DNA of 64,000 bases from Muriicola marianensis (GTDB lineage: Bacteria; Bacteroidota; Bacteroidia; Flavobacteriales; Flavobacteriaceae), in assembly GCF_014638095.1 (NCBI RefSeq), contig NZ_BMFH01000001.1, positions 372,001 through 436,000 of the forward strand, written 5' to 3'. The notes under the pieces were generated by a model. It ran no database searches, was not told where the DNA came from, and was given only the letters and a program-made list of their open reading frames with translations. The stretch's first letter is position 1. Each line of letters starts with the position of its first letter. The position numbers and the translations under genes were made by a program. Positions 53,400-61,560 of the stretch are shown in pieces.

Positions 53400-54044
53400 A
53401 TGAAAAAAATTAGTATACTGACCCTGATCCTTTTATTGGGAAGCCAAGTGTTTGCCCAGGATGCCGTCAAGGCCAAAGCATTGCTCGACGAGGTGTACAA
53501 CAAGGTGCAGAGTTATAACAACATCGAGGTGACTTTTAAGTATACCCTGGAGAACAAAGAGGCTAATATCAACCAGGAAACCCGGGGGGATGTCACCCTG
53601 CAGGGAGAAAAGTACCTCTTTAACTACCTGGGGTCACAGCAACTGTTTGACGGAAAAAAGGTCTACACCATCGTACCCGAAAATGAGGAAGTGACCATAG
53701 AAGACCAGTCGGATGATGAAAATACCATCACCCCCTCCAAATTGCTGACCTTCTATAAAAAAGGATACAACTACGCCTGGGATATCCTTCAGAATGTGCA
53801 GGGGAGAAAAATACAGTATGTGAAATTAACTCCTATCGATACACATTCTGAGATCTCTAATATCCTTCTTGGAATCGATGCTCAGACTAAGCATATCTAC
53901 AAGCTCATCGAAACGGGGAAGAACGGCACCAAGACCACCATAACTGTTAATTCTTTTAAAACTGACCAACCGTTGTCAAAAACCTTGTTTACTTTTAACG
54001 AGGCCAAATACAAAGACGAAGGCTACTATATCATAAGAAACTAG
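53400..54044 (+). CDS. lolA: LolA-like outer-membrane lipoprotein carrier
   Basis: A 214-residue periplasmic protein with a signal peptide (ILTLILLLGSQVFAQ). The body (VYNKVQSYNNIEVTFKYTLENK, GDVTLQGEKYLFNYLGSQQLFDGKKVYTI, ISNILLGID) fits the LolA/LolB barrel that ferries lipoproteins or lipids through the periplasm. It starts 3 bases after the ftsK stop, and the lptF/G gene follows 4 bases later, so the three are co-transcribed. No LolB-like lipobox is seen. Confidence 0.88.
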   Translation: MKKISILTLILLLGSQVFAQDAVKAKALLDEVYNKVQSYNNIEVTFKYTLENKEANINQETRGDVTLQGEKYLFNYLGSQQLFDGKKVYTIVPENEEVTIEDQSDDENTITPSKLLTFYKKGYNYAWDILQNVQGRKIQYVKLTPIDTHSEISNILLGIDAQTKHIYKLIETGKNGTKTTITVNSFKTDQPLSKTLFTFNEAKYKDEGYYIIRN

Positions 54045-54048
54045 CATC

Positions 54049-55542
54049 TTGAGGATCCTAGACCAGTATATTCTCAGTCGGTTCCTGTACAACTTCTTCA
54101 GTTCGTTTGTGATCCTGATGTTCATTTTCATCTTCCAGACGATCTGGCTCTTTATTGACGATATCGCCGGGAAAGGCCTGGACATCATCATCATCGGGAA
54201 ATTCCTTTTTTACCTGATGCCCAACCTGACCGAAAAGGTCCTTCCGCTCACGGTATTATTGTCTTCCATTCTCACCTTCGGTGCCTTCGCGGAGAATTAC
54301 GAATTTGCTGCCATGAAGGCTTCCGGGATCTCCCTGCAGCGCTCTATGCTGAGCCTGATCATCCTGGTTACCTTTCTCGGAGGGGTGACCTTTTATTTTG
54401 CCAATACGGTCATCCCGGCCTCAGAACAGAAGATCTACAACCTTCGCCGGAATATTGCCAAAGTGAAACCGGCAGCGGTGATTGAAGAAGGTGTGTTCAG
54501 TGACTTTGAGGGGATGAACATCAAGGTTGACAACAAATTCGGGGAGAACGACAAATACCTGCAAAATGTGATCATCCACAAGAAATCGAACCTCCAGAAG
54601 AACAATACAGTGATCAAGGCCAATTCAGGAGAGTTGATAAGCAGTGAGGAATCGGACATCATTCAACTTGTACTTTCAGACGGACACTATTACGAGGAAC
54701 TGGTCCCCAATTCAGCCGAAGACCGCAAGCACTTTCCATTTGCCAAGGCGGAGTTCGATACCTACACCATCAATATAGAAGTCCCTGAGAACACCCAGGA
54801 TCTGGAGGAAGAACGCAATATCCGGACAGACAAGATGAAGAACATCTCCCGCCTCAGGAAAGACATCGATTCCATTCGGGAGAACAATCTGACGGTTGTA
54901 GGGGCATTTTCCAAGAACATCGTGACCAGGCTGGGCGCCTTTGCCCCATTAGCAGAAAATGACTCTCTGAGCACTACACAAACCTATACGGCTCCTCAAA
55001 GGGACTCCCTGCCGGCTTCCAACCAGGCCTTGGATTCCGTAACCAATACGACAGAAGTCCTCAGACTATACCATGATTACCAGCAGCGGCAGATAATCAG
55101 CTCTGCCTCCAATGCCATTTCCAACATCCTGAACTCGGTAAGCGGAAAGAAACAGGACATCGAGAATAAATACAAGATCTACAATATGCACATCCTTTCC
55201 CTCCACAAAAAATACGCCCTGGCGCTGTCATGCATCATCCTGTTCTTTGTGGGGGCTCCCCTGGGGGCGATCATCCGGAAAGGCGGACTCGGGCTGCCAA
55301 TGGTAATCGCCATCGTACTATTCCTCGCTTATTATTTTATTGGGGTGTTTGCCGGCAATTACGCTAAGGAAGGGAACATCCATCCGGTGCTCGGAGCGTG
55401 GCTATCTACCTTAATAATGTTACCTTTGGGGATATTTCTCACCCGGAGGGCCACGGCAGACAAGGGATTGATGAGTTTCGGACATGTTTGGGACACGATC
55501 TCGGAGGGAATTAAAAAAAGATTTAAACGCAAGACCAAATGA
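54049..55542 (+). CDS. LptF/LptG family LPS export permease
   Basis: A 497-residue YjgP/YjgQ-type permease that together with LptB extracts lipopolysaccharide from the inner membrane. The start is TTG at 54049 (MRILDQYILSRF); no ATG is present near this conserved family beginning. Three helices at the N-terminus, a periplasmic beta-jellyroll (~120-260), an extended charged insertion (~265-360) and three C-terminal helices (LSCIILFFVGAPLGAIIRKGGLG) are visible. It stands 4 bases after lolA and overlaps ribB by ATGA at 55539-55542. Confidence 0.9.
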   Translation: MRILDQYILSRFLYNFFSSFVILMFIFIFQTIWLFIDDIAGKGLDIIIIGKFLFYLMPNLTEKVLPLTVLLSSILTFGAFAENYEFAAMKASGISLQRSMLSLIILVTFLGGVTFYFANTVIPASEQKIYNLRRNIAKVKPAAVIEEGVFSDFEGMNIKVDNKFGENDKYLQNVIIHKKSNLQKNNTVIKANSGELISSEESDIIQLVLSDGHYYEELVPNSAEDRKHFPFAKAEFDTYTINIEVPENTQDLEEERNIRTDKMKNISRLRKDIDSIRENNLTVVGAFSKNIVTRLGAFAPLAENDSLSTTQTYTAPQRDSLPASNQALDSVTNTTEVLRLYHDYQQRQIISSASNAISNILNSVSGKKQDIENKYKIYNMHILSLHKKYALALSCIILFFVGAPLGAIIRKGGLGLPMVIAIVLFLAYYFIGVFAGNYAKEGNIHPVLGAWLSTLIMLPLGIFLTRRATADKGLMSFGHVWDTISEGIKKRFKRKTK

Positions 55543-56681
55543 CGGTTAGCAAGGAAAAGAAAATACAACTAAATACGATCGAAGAGGCCATTGAGGACAT
55601 CCGCCAGGGTAAGGTGGTGATCGTGGTAGACGATGAGAACAGGGAAAATGAAGGGGATTTCATCGCTGCGGCAGAAATGGTGAGCCCTGAGATGATCAAT
55701 TTTATGGCCAAGCACGGTCGGGGATTGATATGTACCCCCCTGACCGAGAAGCGATGTGAAGAACTGGACCTGACCATGATGGTGCAGAACAATACGGTCA
55801 TGCACCATACACAATTCACGGTTTCCGTAGACCTTATCGGACACGGATGTACCACCGGTATTTCGGTTCACGACCGGGCTAAGACCATCAAGGCACTTGT
55901 AGACCCCGAAACCAAAGCCCACGAATTGGGCAGACCAGGCCATATCTTCCCTCTGAGGGCTAAGAATGGGGGCGTGCTCAGGCGGACAGGGCATACGGAA
56001 GCAGCCGTTGACCTGGCCAGGCTAGCAGGGTTCCAACCTGCAGGGATACTGGTTGAGATACTCAATGAGGACGGAACCATGGCGAGGCTGCCCCATTTAG
56101 CAGAGGTAGCCCGGAAATTCGACCTGAAACTCATCTCAATAGAAGATCTGGTGGCCTACAGGATGCAGCATGACAGTCTCATCGTGAAAAAGGAATGTTT
56201 CGATGTGGAGACCCGTTTTGGAAAATTCACTCTCCACGCCTATCAGCAGACCACCAACGAACAGGTTCATATAGCCCTTACCAAGGGGTTTTGGAAACGA
56301 AACGATGCCGTGCTTACGAGGATAAATTCCACCCTGGTCAACAATGATATCCTGGGTACCTTGACCAACAACGCGGAGAAAAAGCTCGATGATATGTTCA
56401 AGGCGATCAACAACGAAGGGACTGGAGCCATTGTCTTTATCAATCAGACCAGTGAATCCCTTAACCTGCTGAACCGACTCAAAGGGCTGAAGGAAAATCA
56501 GGCCAAAGGGATCATGAAGGCACCAGGGATCGATATGGATACCAAAGATTTCGGGATAGGGGCGCAGATACTGCACGACCTGCATATCTGCAAGATGCGA
56601 ATCCTCACCAACAGCGGTCAGACCAAACGGGTGGGAATCGTTGGCTACGGCCTGGAAATCGTGGAATACGTACCGTATTAG
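55539..56681 (+). CDS. ribB: 3,4-Dihydroxy-2-butanone-4-phosphate synthase with degenerate GTP cyclohydrolase II domain
   Basis: A 380-residue RibBA-like protein. Residues ~12-210 form an intact RibB domain: VVDDENRENEGDFIAAAE, GRGLICTPL, GHGCTTGISVHDRA and GHTEAAVDLA. The C-terminal half has the RibA fold (YGIGAQIL is represented by FGIGAQILHDL; GYGLEIVEYVP ends it) but lost the catalytic features: the zinc motif C-x10-C-x-C becomes RINSTLVNNDILGTLTNNAE, and QEGRGIGL becomes NQTSESLNL. RibA activity is therefore not expected, and a separate RibA should exist elsewhere. Its ATG overlaps the permease stop. Confidence 0.9.
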   Translation: MTVSKEKKIQLNTIEEAIEDIRQGKVVIVVDDENRENEGDFIAAAEMVSPEMINFMAKHGRGLICTPLTEKRCEELDLTMMVQNNTVMHHTQFTVSVDLIGHGCTTGISVHDRAKTIKALVDPETKAHELGRPGHIFPLRAKNGGVLRRTGHTEAAVDLARLAGFQPAGILVEILNEDGTMARLPHLAEVARKFDLKLISIEDLVAYRMQHDSLIVKKECFDVETRFGKFTLHAYQQTTNEQVHIALTKGFWKRNDAVLTRINSTLVNNDILGTLTNNAEKKLDDMFKAINNEGTGAIVFINQTSESLNLLNRLKGLKENQAKGIMKAPGIDMDTKDFGIGAQILHDLHICKMRILTNSGQTKRVGIVGYGLEIVEYVPY

Positions 56682-57880
56682 GCGGAACTCAAAATCTTAC
56701 TCAGTACTTCCTTCATTTTTTCACCCCTTTGCGCAGCTTCTTCCCTGCTCCATCCTAGTTTGACCAGGCAGGAAAGATTACGGCCCATCCAGTGATCTGA
56801 TTTGGGAAATGTCCTGTTTTTTAATCCGGACAACCTGAGCTCTACATCCCTGCTGACAGGCCCCAGAGACTTGAGTCCGGTCAGGTGTTCCCATTTGCGG
56901 TAATAGTGCCAGTTGTTGTCGTACCAATAAAAACATCCGTCGATACCCTCAGCTACCAGCGCCTTTTGAGCTTTTCTGGCCAACGCCTCAGAAGGCAGGA
57001 AGAAATTCATGAAGGAGTAATTCTGAACCCCTGTTTCTGGAACTTTCCTCATCGTGATACCTTTCAGACCGGCAAGGTTCTCTTCCAGGATGTGGTAGTG
57101 GTTCTCCTGTATCCTGAGAAAGTCGTCCAGCCTCTTGATCTGTGCTACTCCTACCGCAGCATTTAGCTCGGAGATCCTGAAGTTATAGCCCAGGAAAGGG
57201 TGCGATTCAGCCCCTCGATCTTTCCCCACATGGTCGTGTCCGTGGTCTGAGTAATGGTCTGCATTTCGATAAAAGGTCTCGTTGTCTGTGATGAGTCCGC
57301 CCCCTTCCCCACAGGTGATTGTCTTCACATAGTCGAACGAGAAGCATCCAACATCTCCATAGCTGCCGAGGGGTTTTCCCTCATAACTGCCTCCAATCGC
57401 CTGGCAGGCATCTTCAATCAGCAGGAGGTCGTGTTTTTTACAAATGGCACTAAGAGGTTTCAGGTCGGCCATAGAACCGCACATATGCACAGGCATGACG
57501 GCCTTTGTGCGATCTGTAATGGCTTTTTCAACGGCTGCTGGATCCAAACAGAGGGTATCGTCAATATCAGTGAGGACGGGGATGGCACCCAGAGCGAGGA
57601 CAGCTTCAAAACTGGCCACAAAGGTAAAGGTGGGGATGATCACTTCATCTCCGGCACCAACCCCTGCGCTCGCCAGGGCAACCGTCAGGGCAGCTGTTCC
57701 ACTGCTCACGGTCTGGGCAAAACGGGTATTCATGCGACTGGCCAGGGCCTGTTCCAATTCCCTCGCTTTCCAGTGGCCGTTGCGCATCCCGTCGAACCCG
57801 TAGCGCATCAGCACCCCGGAGTCGAGCACATCCTGTACCTCAGCCCTTTCCAGGGCACCGAACATCTCAAATCCAGGCAT
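56678..57880 (-). CDS. DegT/DnrJ/EryC1/StrS-type aminotransferase
   Basis: A 400-residue PLP-dependent sugar or amine aminotransferase. Family marks are SSGTAALTVALASAG, IEDACQAIGG (Asp157), the PLP lysine Lys186 in FSFDYVKTITCGEGGGL, and GYNFRISELNAAVGVAQ. Such enzymes make amino sugars or aminocyclitols; no sugar-modification genes are nearby, so the substrate is unknown. The end overlaps the convergent ribB by 4 bases, and the start is 1 base from a nitroreductase on the same strand, suggesting an operon of three genes (TSUP, nitroreductase, DegT). Confidence 0.88.
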   Translation of the reverse strand: MPGFEMFGALERAEVQDVLDSGVLMRYGFDGMRNGHWKARELEQALASRMNTRFAQTVSSGTAALTVALASAGVGAGDEVIIPTFTFVASFEAVLALGAIPVLTDIDDTLCLDPAAVEKAITDRTKAVMPVHMCGSMADLKPLSAICKKHDLLLIEDACQAIGGSYEGKPLGSYGDVGCFSFDYVKTITCGEGGGLITDNETFYRNADHYSDHGHDHVGKDRGAESHPFLGYNFRISELNAAVGVAQIKRLDDFLRIQENHYHILEENLAGLKGITMRKVPETGVQNYSFMNFFLPSEALARKAQKALVAEGIDGCFYWYDNNWHYYRKWEHLTGLKSLGPVSRDVELRLSGLKNRTFPKSDHWMGRNLSCLVKLGWSREEAAQRGEKMKEVLSKILSSA

Positions 57881-57881
57881 T

Positions 57882-58514
57882 TTATTCTATCCGTATAATG
57901 GTTTCTTCGAGATCCCGCCTCACCTTCTTCAATCCGGAAAAGAAATCGTCATCTGCCCGTTTCCCTACCGGGAGAACCAGCACAGAAGACAGGTGCATGG
58001 AATTGAGCTCCAAAAATTCGTCATAGGCCGAAGGATCAAACCCTTCCATAGGGCAAGCGTCTATTCCTTCCACCGCACAAACTGTGAGCAAGTTTCCCAT
58101 TGCCAGGTAGGCCTGGTTCGTGGCCCATTGTTTTATTTCCTTTGTATGTTTTTTGGAGAAACTATTGATGAGCGACTCCCTGAAAGGGTTCAGGATTTTT
58201 TCGCTGGTTCCTCGTACAGATTTTACCTTTTCGAAATATTGGGTAATGTAATCCTTGTCTACATTGGTTTCTATACAGATCACGAGAACATGAGAGGCCT
58301 GTGCGACCTGTTTTTGTCCATAAGAATGCTTTACTAATTCACCCTGCTTCGATTTATTTTGCAAAACCACAAGTCTAATGGGCTGTAATCCGTATGAAGT
58401 TGCAGTCAGATTGAACGCATGAATCAGGCGGTCGATCTTCTCTTTCGGGAGTATGGCCTCCCTGTCGAATTTCTTAACGGCATATCGCCACTTTAATCGT
58501 TCTATACTGTCCAT
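57882..58514 (-). CDS. NAD(P)H-dependent nitroreductase (NfsB-like)
   Basis: A 210-residue FMN-dependent reductase. The N-terminus LKWRYAVKKFDREAILP and TATSYGLQPIRLVVL match the NfsB/FRase I family, with AYLAMGNLLTVCAVEGIDACPMEGFD and VLPVGKRADDD as the C-terminal marks. It sits between a TSUP permease gene (4 bases upstream in transcript order) and the DegT gene (1 base downstream). Acceptors may be quinones or nitro compounds; the true substrate is unknown. Confidence 0.92.
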   Translation of the reverse strand: MDSIERLKWRYAVKKFDREAILPKEKIDRLIHAFNLTATSYGLQPIRLVVLQNKSKQGELVKHSYGQKQVAQASHVLVICIETNVDKDYITQYFEKVKSVRGTSEKILNPFRESLINSFSKKHTKEIKQWATNQAYLAMGNLLTVCAVEGIDACPMEGFDPSAYDEFLELNSMHLSSVLVLPVGKRADDDFFSGLKKVRRDLEETIIRIE

Positions 58515-58518
58515 ATAC

Positions 58519-59274
58519 TTATGTAAAAAACCACAATTTAATCGCCATCAGCACAACCATGACCACCAGGAAGGTTTTGATGAACCCATCCCCTTTCTTT
58601 ACAGAAACCCGGCTCGAAAACCACGCCCCCAGTCCGTTACCAAGGGCCAGTACAGCCCCCACCTTCCAGATCACTTTGTCGTTGAAAACAAAGACGGCCA
58701 GGGCTGCCAGGGTGTAGATGCAGACCACGGCGACCTTAGTGGCGTTAGCCCTGACCAGGCTCATCTTGTGAAAGTAATGAAGAAACAAGAGGATGACAAA
58801 TCCGATCCCGGCATTGATAAATCCCCCGTAAATCCCGATAAAGAAAAAGGCAAGCATCCCCAGCCAGAGGTATTTTCCAGTGAGCCGTTCCTCCACGTTT
58901 TCCAGGCTGATCTTAGGCTTGAATACGATGATCAGTACCACGGCGATCATGATAATAGCCAGGATCCGATTAAAGGTCTCCCCCCGGATATCCACTGCTA
59001 TAGAAGCGCCCAGGATAGAACCCATGAGTGCTGCTATTCCCAGGTATACATTGAAGGGGAAGGTAGATACGCCCTTGCTCTTGAATCCCGCTACTCCTAT
59101 GGCAGTCTGGAAGGCGATTGCTACACGGTTAGTACCGTTAGCCACGGAGGGCGGCAAGCCCAGGAATATAAGAACGGGCAGGGATATCAGGGAAGCTCCT
59201 CCTGCTATGGTGTTGATAAAACCCACCACAAAGCCTACCACGACCAGCAGGGGATAATGGTACCAGTGTTCCAT
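58519..59274 (-). CDS. TSUP (TauE/SafE) family membrane permease
   Basis: A 251-residue protein with eight predicted helices and the repeated family motif: VGFVVGFINTIAGGASLISLPVL near the N-terminus and GIYGGFINAGIGFVILL in the second half. TSUP proteins export or import sulfite, sulfoacetate or other organosulfur anions; the substrate here is unknown. The promoter box ends 4 bases before the ATG. It heads a three-gene run with a nitroreductase and a DegT aminotransferase. Confidence 0.92.
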   Translation of the reverse strand: MEHWYHYPLLVVVGFVVGFINTIAGGASLISLPVLIFLGLPPSVANGTNRVAIAFQTAIGVAGFKSKGVSTFPFNVYLGIAALMGSILGASIAVDIRGETFNRILAIIMIAVVLIIVFKPKISLENVEERLTGKYLWLGMLAFFFIGIYGGFINAGIGFVILLFLHYFHKMSLVRANATKVAVVCIYTLAALAVFVFNDKVIWKVGAVLALGNGLGAWFSSRVSVKKGDGFIKTFLVVMVVLMAIKLWFFT

Positions 59275-59278
59275 AGCG

Positions 59279-59309
59279 CAAAAGTACGCCCTAAATTTGT
59301 TCCGGCAAG
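59279..59309 (-). promoter_or_regulatory. Predicted promoter 4 bases before the TSUP start
   Basis: On the minus strand CTTG, a 19-base spacer and TACTTTTG (exact -7 match, 59279-59286), then CGCT and the ATG. Both boxes and spacing fit the Bacteroidota consensus, giving a leaderless transcript. Confidence 0.45.
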
Positions 59310-59319
59310 CCCTTTTTCA

Positions 59320-60561
59320 TCACCAGTTGATCCCCAGTTCTTTTAAGTCTATGGTTTGAATCCCGCCTTTTCGAACAAAAACGAATCTCCTTCCGCTGAG
59401 GATCGTCGGGCCCCAGCCATAACTCAGCGGAAGGCGTTTTACTCTCTCCCAGGATCTGCCTTTTTTTTCGTAGTAATAGAGCCCCACTTCCCCCCTGTCG
59501 GGGTATGTATCCTGGTTGTAGTACTGGGAAATAATTAGTTTCTTTTTCCCGGGGTGCATAAACACATCAAAGGAATCACTGTCTGCCAAACCCACCTGAT
59601 CACTCAGCCATCTTGGTTTTTTATAAATTCTTGCCTTGCCGGGTTGAGAGTAATATATGCCCGTTCTGGGGCTTCTGGCAAAAAAATACAGGGTATTGTC
59701 CGGTGTAAAATGAAAGTAGCCGGCATTGAGGTTAAAAAGGGTTTTTACCTCTACGGGATCTTCCCAACCGTATTCTTTCTTGTCCACAACAAAGACGCGG
59801 GAGACCTTCTCCCCGTCAACCTCGTCGTATTGTTTATACACGATTCGATTCCCCTCCGGATTGATAGCCAGATTATAGAGGGTATCCGTAAAGGACAATC
59901 TTTGAAGTTCCCAGGTATCTTCCTTCCGATAAGCGATATACGGACTTTTTTGTTCCCATTCCCTGTATAGCGCCAGAACCAGGGTATCCCCCGAGGCAGT
60001 AAAGGAAGGCGATGTGCTTTCATATCCCTCGGGTACTACATCCTGGGCAAAAAAAGTAGTGTAGAAAAGGTGGTCGTCATCCCCTGTGTCATAAACGCTG
60101 CCATCCTGTGAGTATTTTATCCAATTCCCCAGGGCTTCGTTCTGTTCAAAATTGCGAACCTGTTTTAGTTTTCCATTGGGATACCATTCCTTCCAGGCCC
60201 CGTGGTTCATTCCATCTCTGAATTCCCTAAGGGTCCTCTGCTGGCCGTTTTCATAGTATGCAATAGCCTTTCCGCTAAACGGTTCCCCTTCGTAGGTATA
60301 GACCCCCGTAGGACCCGCGAGCAGTGCGTCTACCAGCCTTGATTCTTCCAGCGTTACAGGTCCACCGGGAAGCGCACTTTCTGGCCATAATTTTTCCTGT
60401 GTAACCTGGGAAGATAGGACGTATACGGAAAGAAGTATGAACCATTCTGAGAGACGAACAGCATACAGATAGAAGGTCCTCTTGAAAGCTGGAGTAATTA
60501 GAAAATCGGTCAGGTACCGAAGTACTCCAGTGTTTTTAGCAAATCGATCGTATTTTGTCAT
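59320..60561 (-). CDS. Envelope protein with YwqK repeats and PD40-type propeller
   Basis: A 413-residue protein with a hydrophobic segment near residues 33-50 (membrane anchor or late signal). Residues ~95-165 hold YwqK/MORN-type repeats (GKAIAYYENGQQRTLREF, GAWKEWYPNGKLKQVRNF). The rest resembles PD40/WD40-like propeller blades (SPSFTASGDTLVLAL, LAINPEGNRIVYKQY, FHFTPDNTLYFFARS). The two modules are normally seen in separate proteins. Function unknown; a surface or periplasmic binding protein is plausible. The gene touches the 96-residue membrane protein gene upstream. Confidence 0.7.
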   Translation of the reverse strand: MTKYDRFAKNTGVLRYLTDFLITPAFKRTFYLYAVRLSEWFILLSVYVLSSQVTQEKLWPESALPGGPVTLEESRLVDALLAGPTGVYTYEGEPFSGKAIAYYENGQQRTLREFRDGMNHGAWKEWYPNGKLKQVRNFEQNEALGNWIKYSQDGSVYDTGDDDHLFYTTFFAQDVVPEGYESTSPSFTASGDTLVLALYREWEQKSPYIAYRKEDTWELQRLSFTDTLYNLAINPEGNRIVYKQYDEVDGEKVSRVFVVDKKEYGWEDPVEVKTLFNLNAGYFHFTPDNTLYFFARSPRTGIYYSQPGKARIYKKPRWLSDQVGLADSDSFDVFMHPGKKKLIISQYYNQDTYPDRGEVGLYYYEKKGRSWERVKRLPLSYGWGPTILSGRRFVFVRKGGIQTIDLKELGINW

Positions 60562-60852
60562 CTAACTTCCCGCAAAAGGAGTCCCGAAAATGCCTACGGC
60601 CAACTCTGCCCAGATCAAGAAGAAGAATACGAGAGCTGCGATAAGCAACACGATCCTGTACGTATCATTCGAAATATTCCTCCAAACGAGGTCACAGACA
60701 AAAGCCGTGCTGGCCAGTAAGATACCTGCTACGAGGAAATCGAACGCATTCCAGTCGACTTCAGAACTGAATTGCATGGCGATCAATGGAATACACAGCA
60801 GTAGAAGGGTACCTAAGAAGATATATCCGATGCGTTTGAAAGATAGGGTCAT
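60562..60852 (-). CDS. Small membrane protein of unknown function
   Basis: A 96-residue hypothetical with three hydrophobic stretches: IGYIFLGTLLLLCIPLIAM, FDFLVAGILLASTAFVC and IVLLIAALVFFFLIWAEL. No motif is recognisable. Its stop is directly followed by the start of the YwqK/PD40 protein gene (no gap), so the two are co-translated. A degenerate -7 (TAACTTTA on the minus strand) lies 19 bases upstream. Confidence 0.68.
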   Translation of the reverse strand: MTLSFKRIGYIFLGTLLLLCIPLIAMQFSSEVDWNAFDFLVAGILLASTAFVCDLVWRNISNDTYRIVLLIAALVFFFLIWAELAVGIFGTPFAGS

Positions 60853-60911
60853 GATTGTCAGTACGTTTACCTAAAGTTACGGAATTTTTGTAAACGGACT
60901 CATTGTCTGAT

Positions 60912-61424
60912 TTATACAGTTTGAGGAGAAGCCTCTATGGGAATCCATATCTCCTCTTCAGAATCGGGATCGTTATTGCGGTAGTTCTCCCCTAATACCT
61001 CAAAATGAGGCCTGTTATCCAGGATGAACCCGGAGGCAGGCAACCAGCTTCCAAATATATATTGATACACGGATTTGTCTGTGGAAAGACCCCTGTAATG
61101 GAACACCGCATATAGTCCTGCAGGTATTTTAAAAGTTTCCATGTCGTGTGGAATTACAGAGAGGTCCGCCACCGCCATCCCCGCCCATTTTTGAAATTTT
61201 CTGGCAGGATCGTATTTCTTGAAATACGCCTGATCATACAGGGTCATCGAGATCAGGTTCTTCGACAATGAATTTTTAATTTCCCTCCTCCTGGGCATAA
61301 ATCGCCTCCAAAGCTCTCCAATACTATAGTCGGCCTGACTCATTGTCTGACTCATCCCGATAAGTTTTATCGGCTCGTTATGCCTAAGAACAGGACTGAG
61401 TTCACCTTCTGTTACATGACTCAT
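60912..61424 (-). CDS. GyrI-like effector-binding domain protein
   Basis: A 170-residue stand-alone AraC-effector-binding/GyrI-like fold. Marks are IKLIGMSQTMSQADYSIGELWRRFMPRR, IPAGLYAVFHYRG and YIFGSWLPASGFILDNRPHFEVLG, EIWIPIEA. I use ATG 61424 rather than the TTG two codons earlier. Such single-domain proteins bind small hydrophobic ligands or gyrase. A -7 box ends 4 bases before this ATG, another case of a possible leaderless message. Confidence 0.83.
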   Translation of the reverse strand: MSHVTEGELSPVLRHNEPIKLIGMSQTMSQADYSIGELWRRFMPRRREIKNSLSKNLISMTLYDQAYFKKYDPARKFQKWAGMAVADLSVIPHDMETFKIPAGLYAVFHYRGLSTDKSVYQYIFGSWLPASGFILDNRPHFEVLGENYRNNDPDSEEEIWIPIEASPQTV

Positions 61425-61428
61425 GATC

Positions 61429-61436
61429 AAAAAGTA
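61429..61436 (-). promoter_or_regulatory. Candidate -7 box 4 bases before the GyrI-like gene
   Basis: On the minus strand TACTTTTT differs by one base from TAnnTTTG, followed by GATC and the ATG. No -33 is evident. Confidence 0.25.
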
Positions 61437-61560
61437 TTAGATGCCGCCTGAATGGGTATCTTTCTTACAGGCCTCGAAGAAACGACAATTTTCAAAAATT
61501 CGATACCTTACCATCCATATTAACGGTAACTTACTCCAGAACAGCTAAAATAACCCACCC

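Noticed and set aside
59292-59299. TAAATTTG on the plus strand as a promoter
   Set aside because: No plus-strand gene follows; the next gene is on the minus strand.
58453-59346. 297-codon plus-strand frame opposite the TSUP gene
   Set aside because: Antisense to a clear membrane protein gene; composition reflects reverse-complemented hydrophobic codons.
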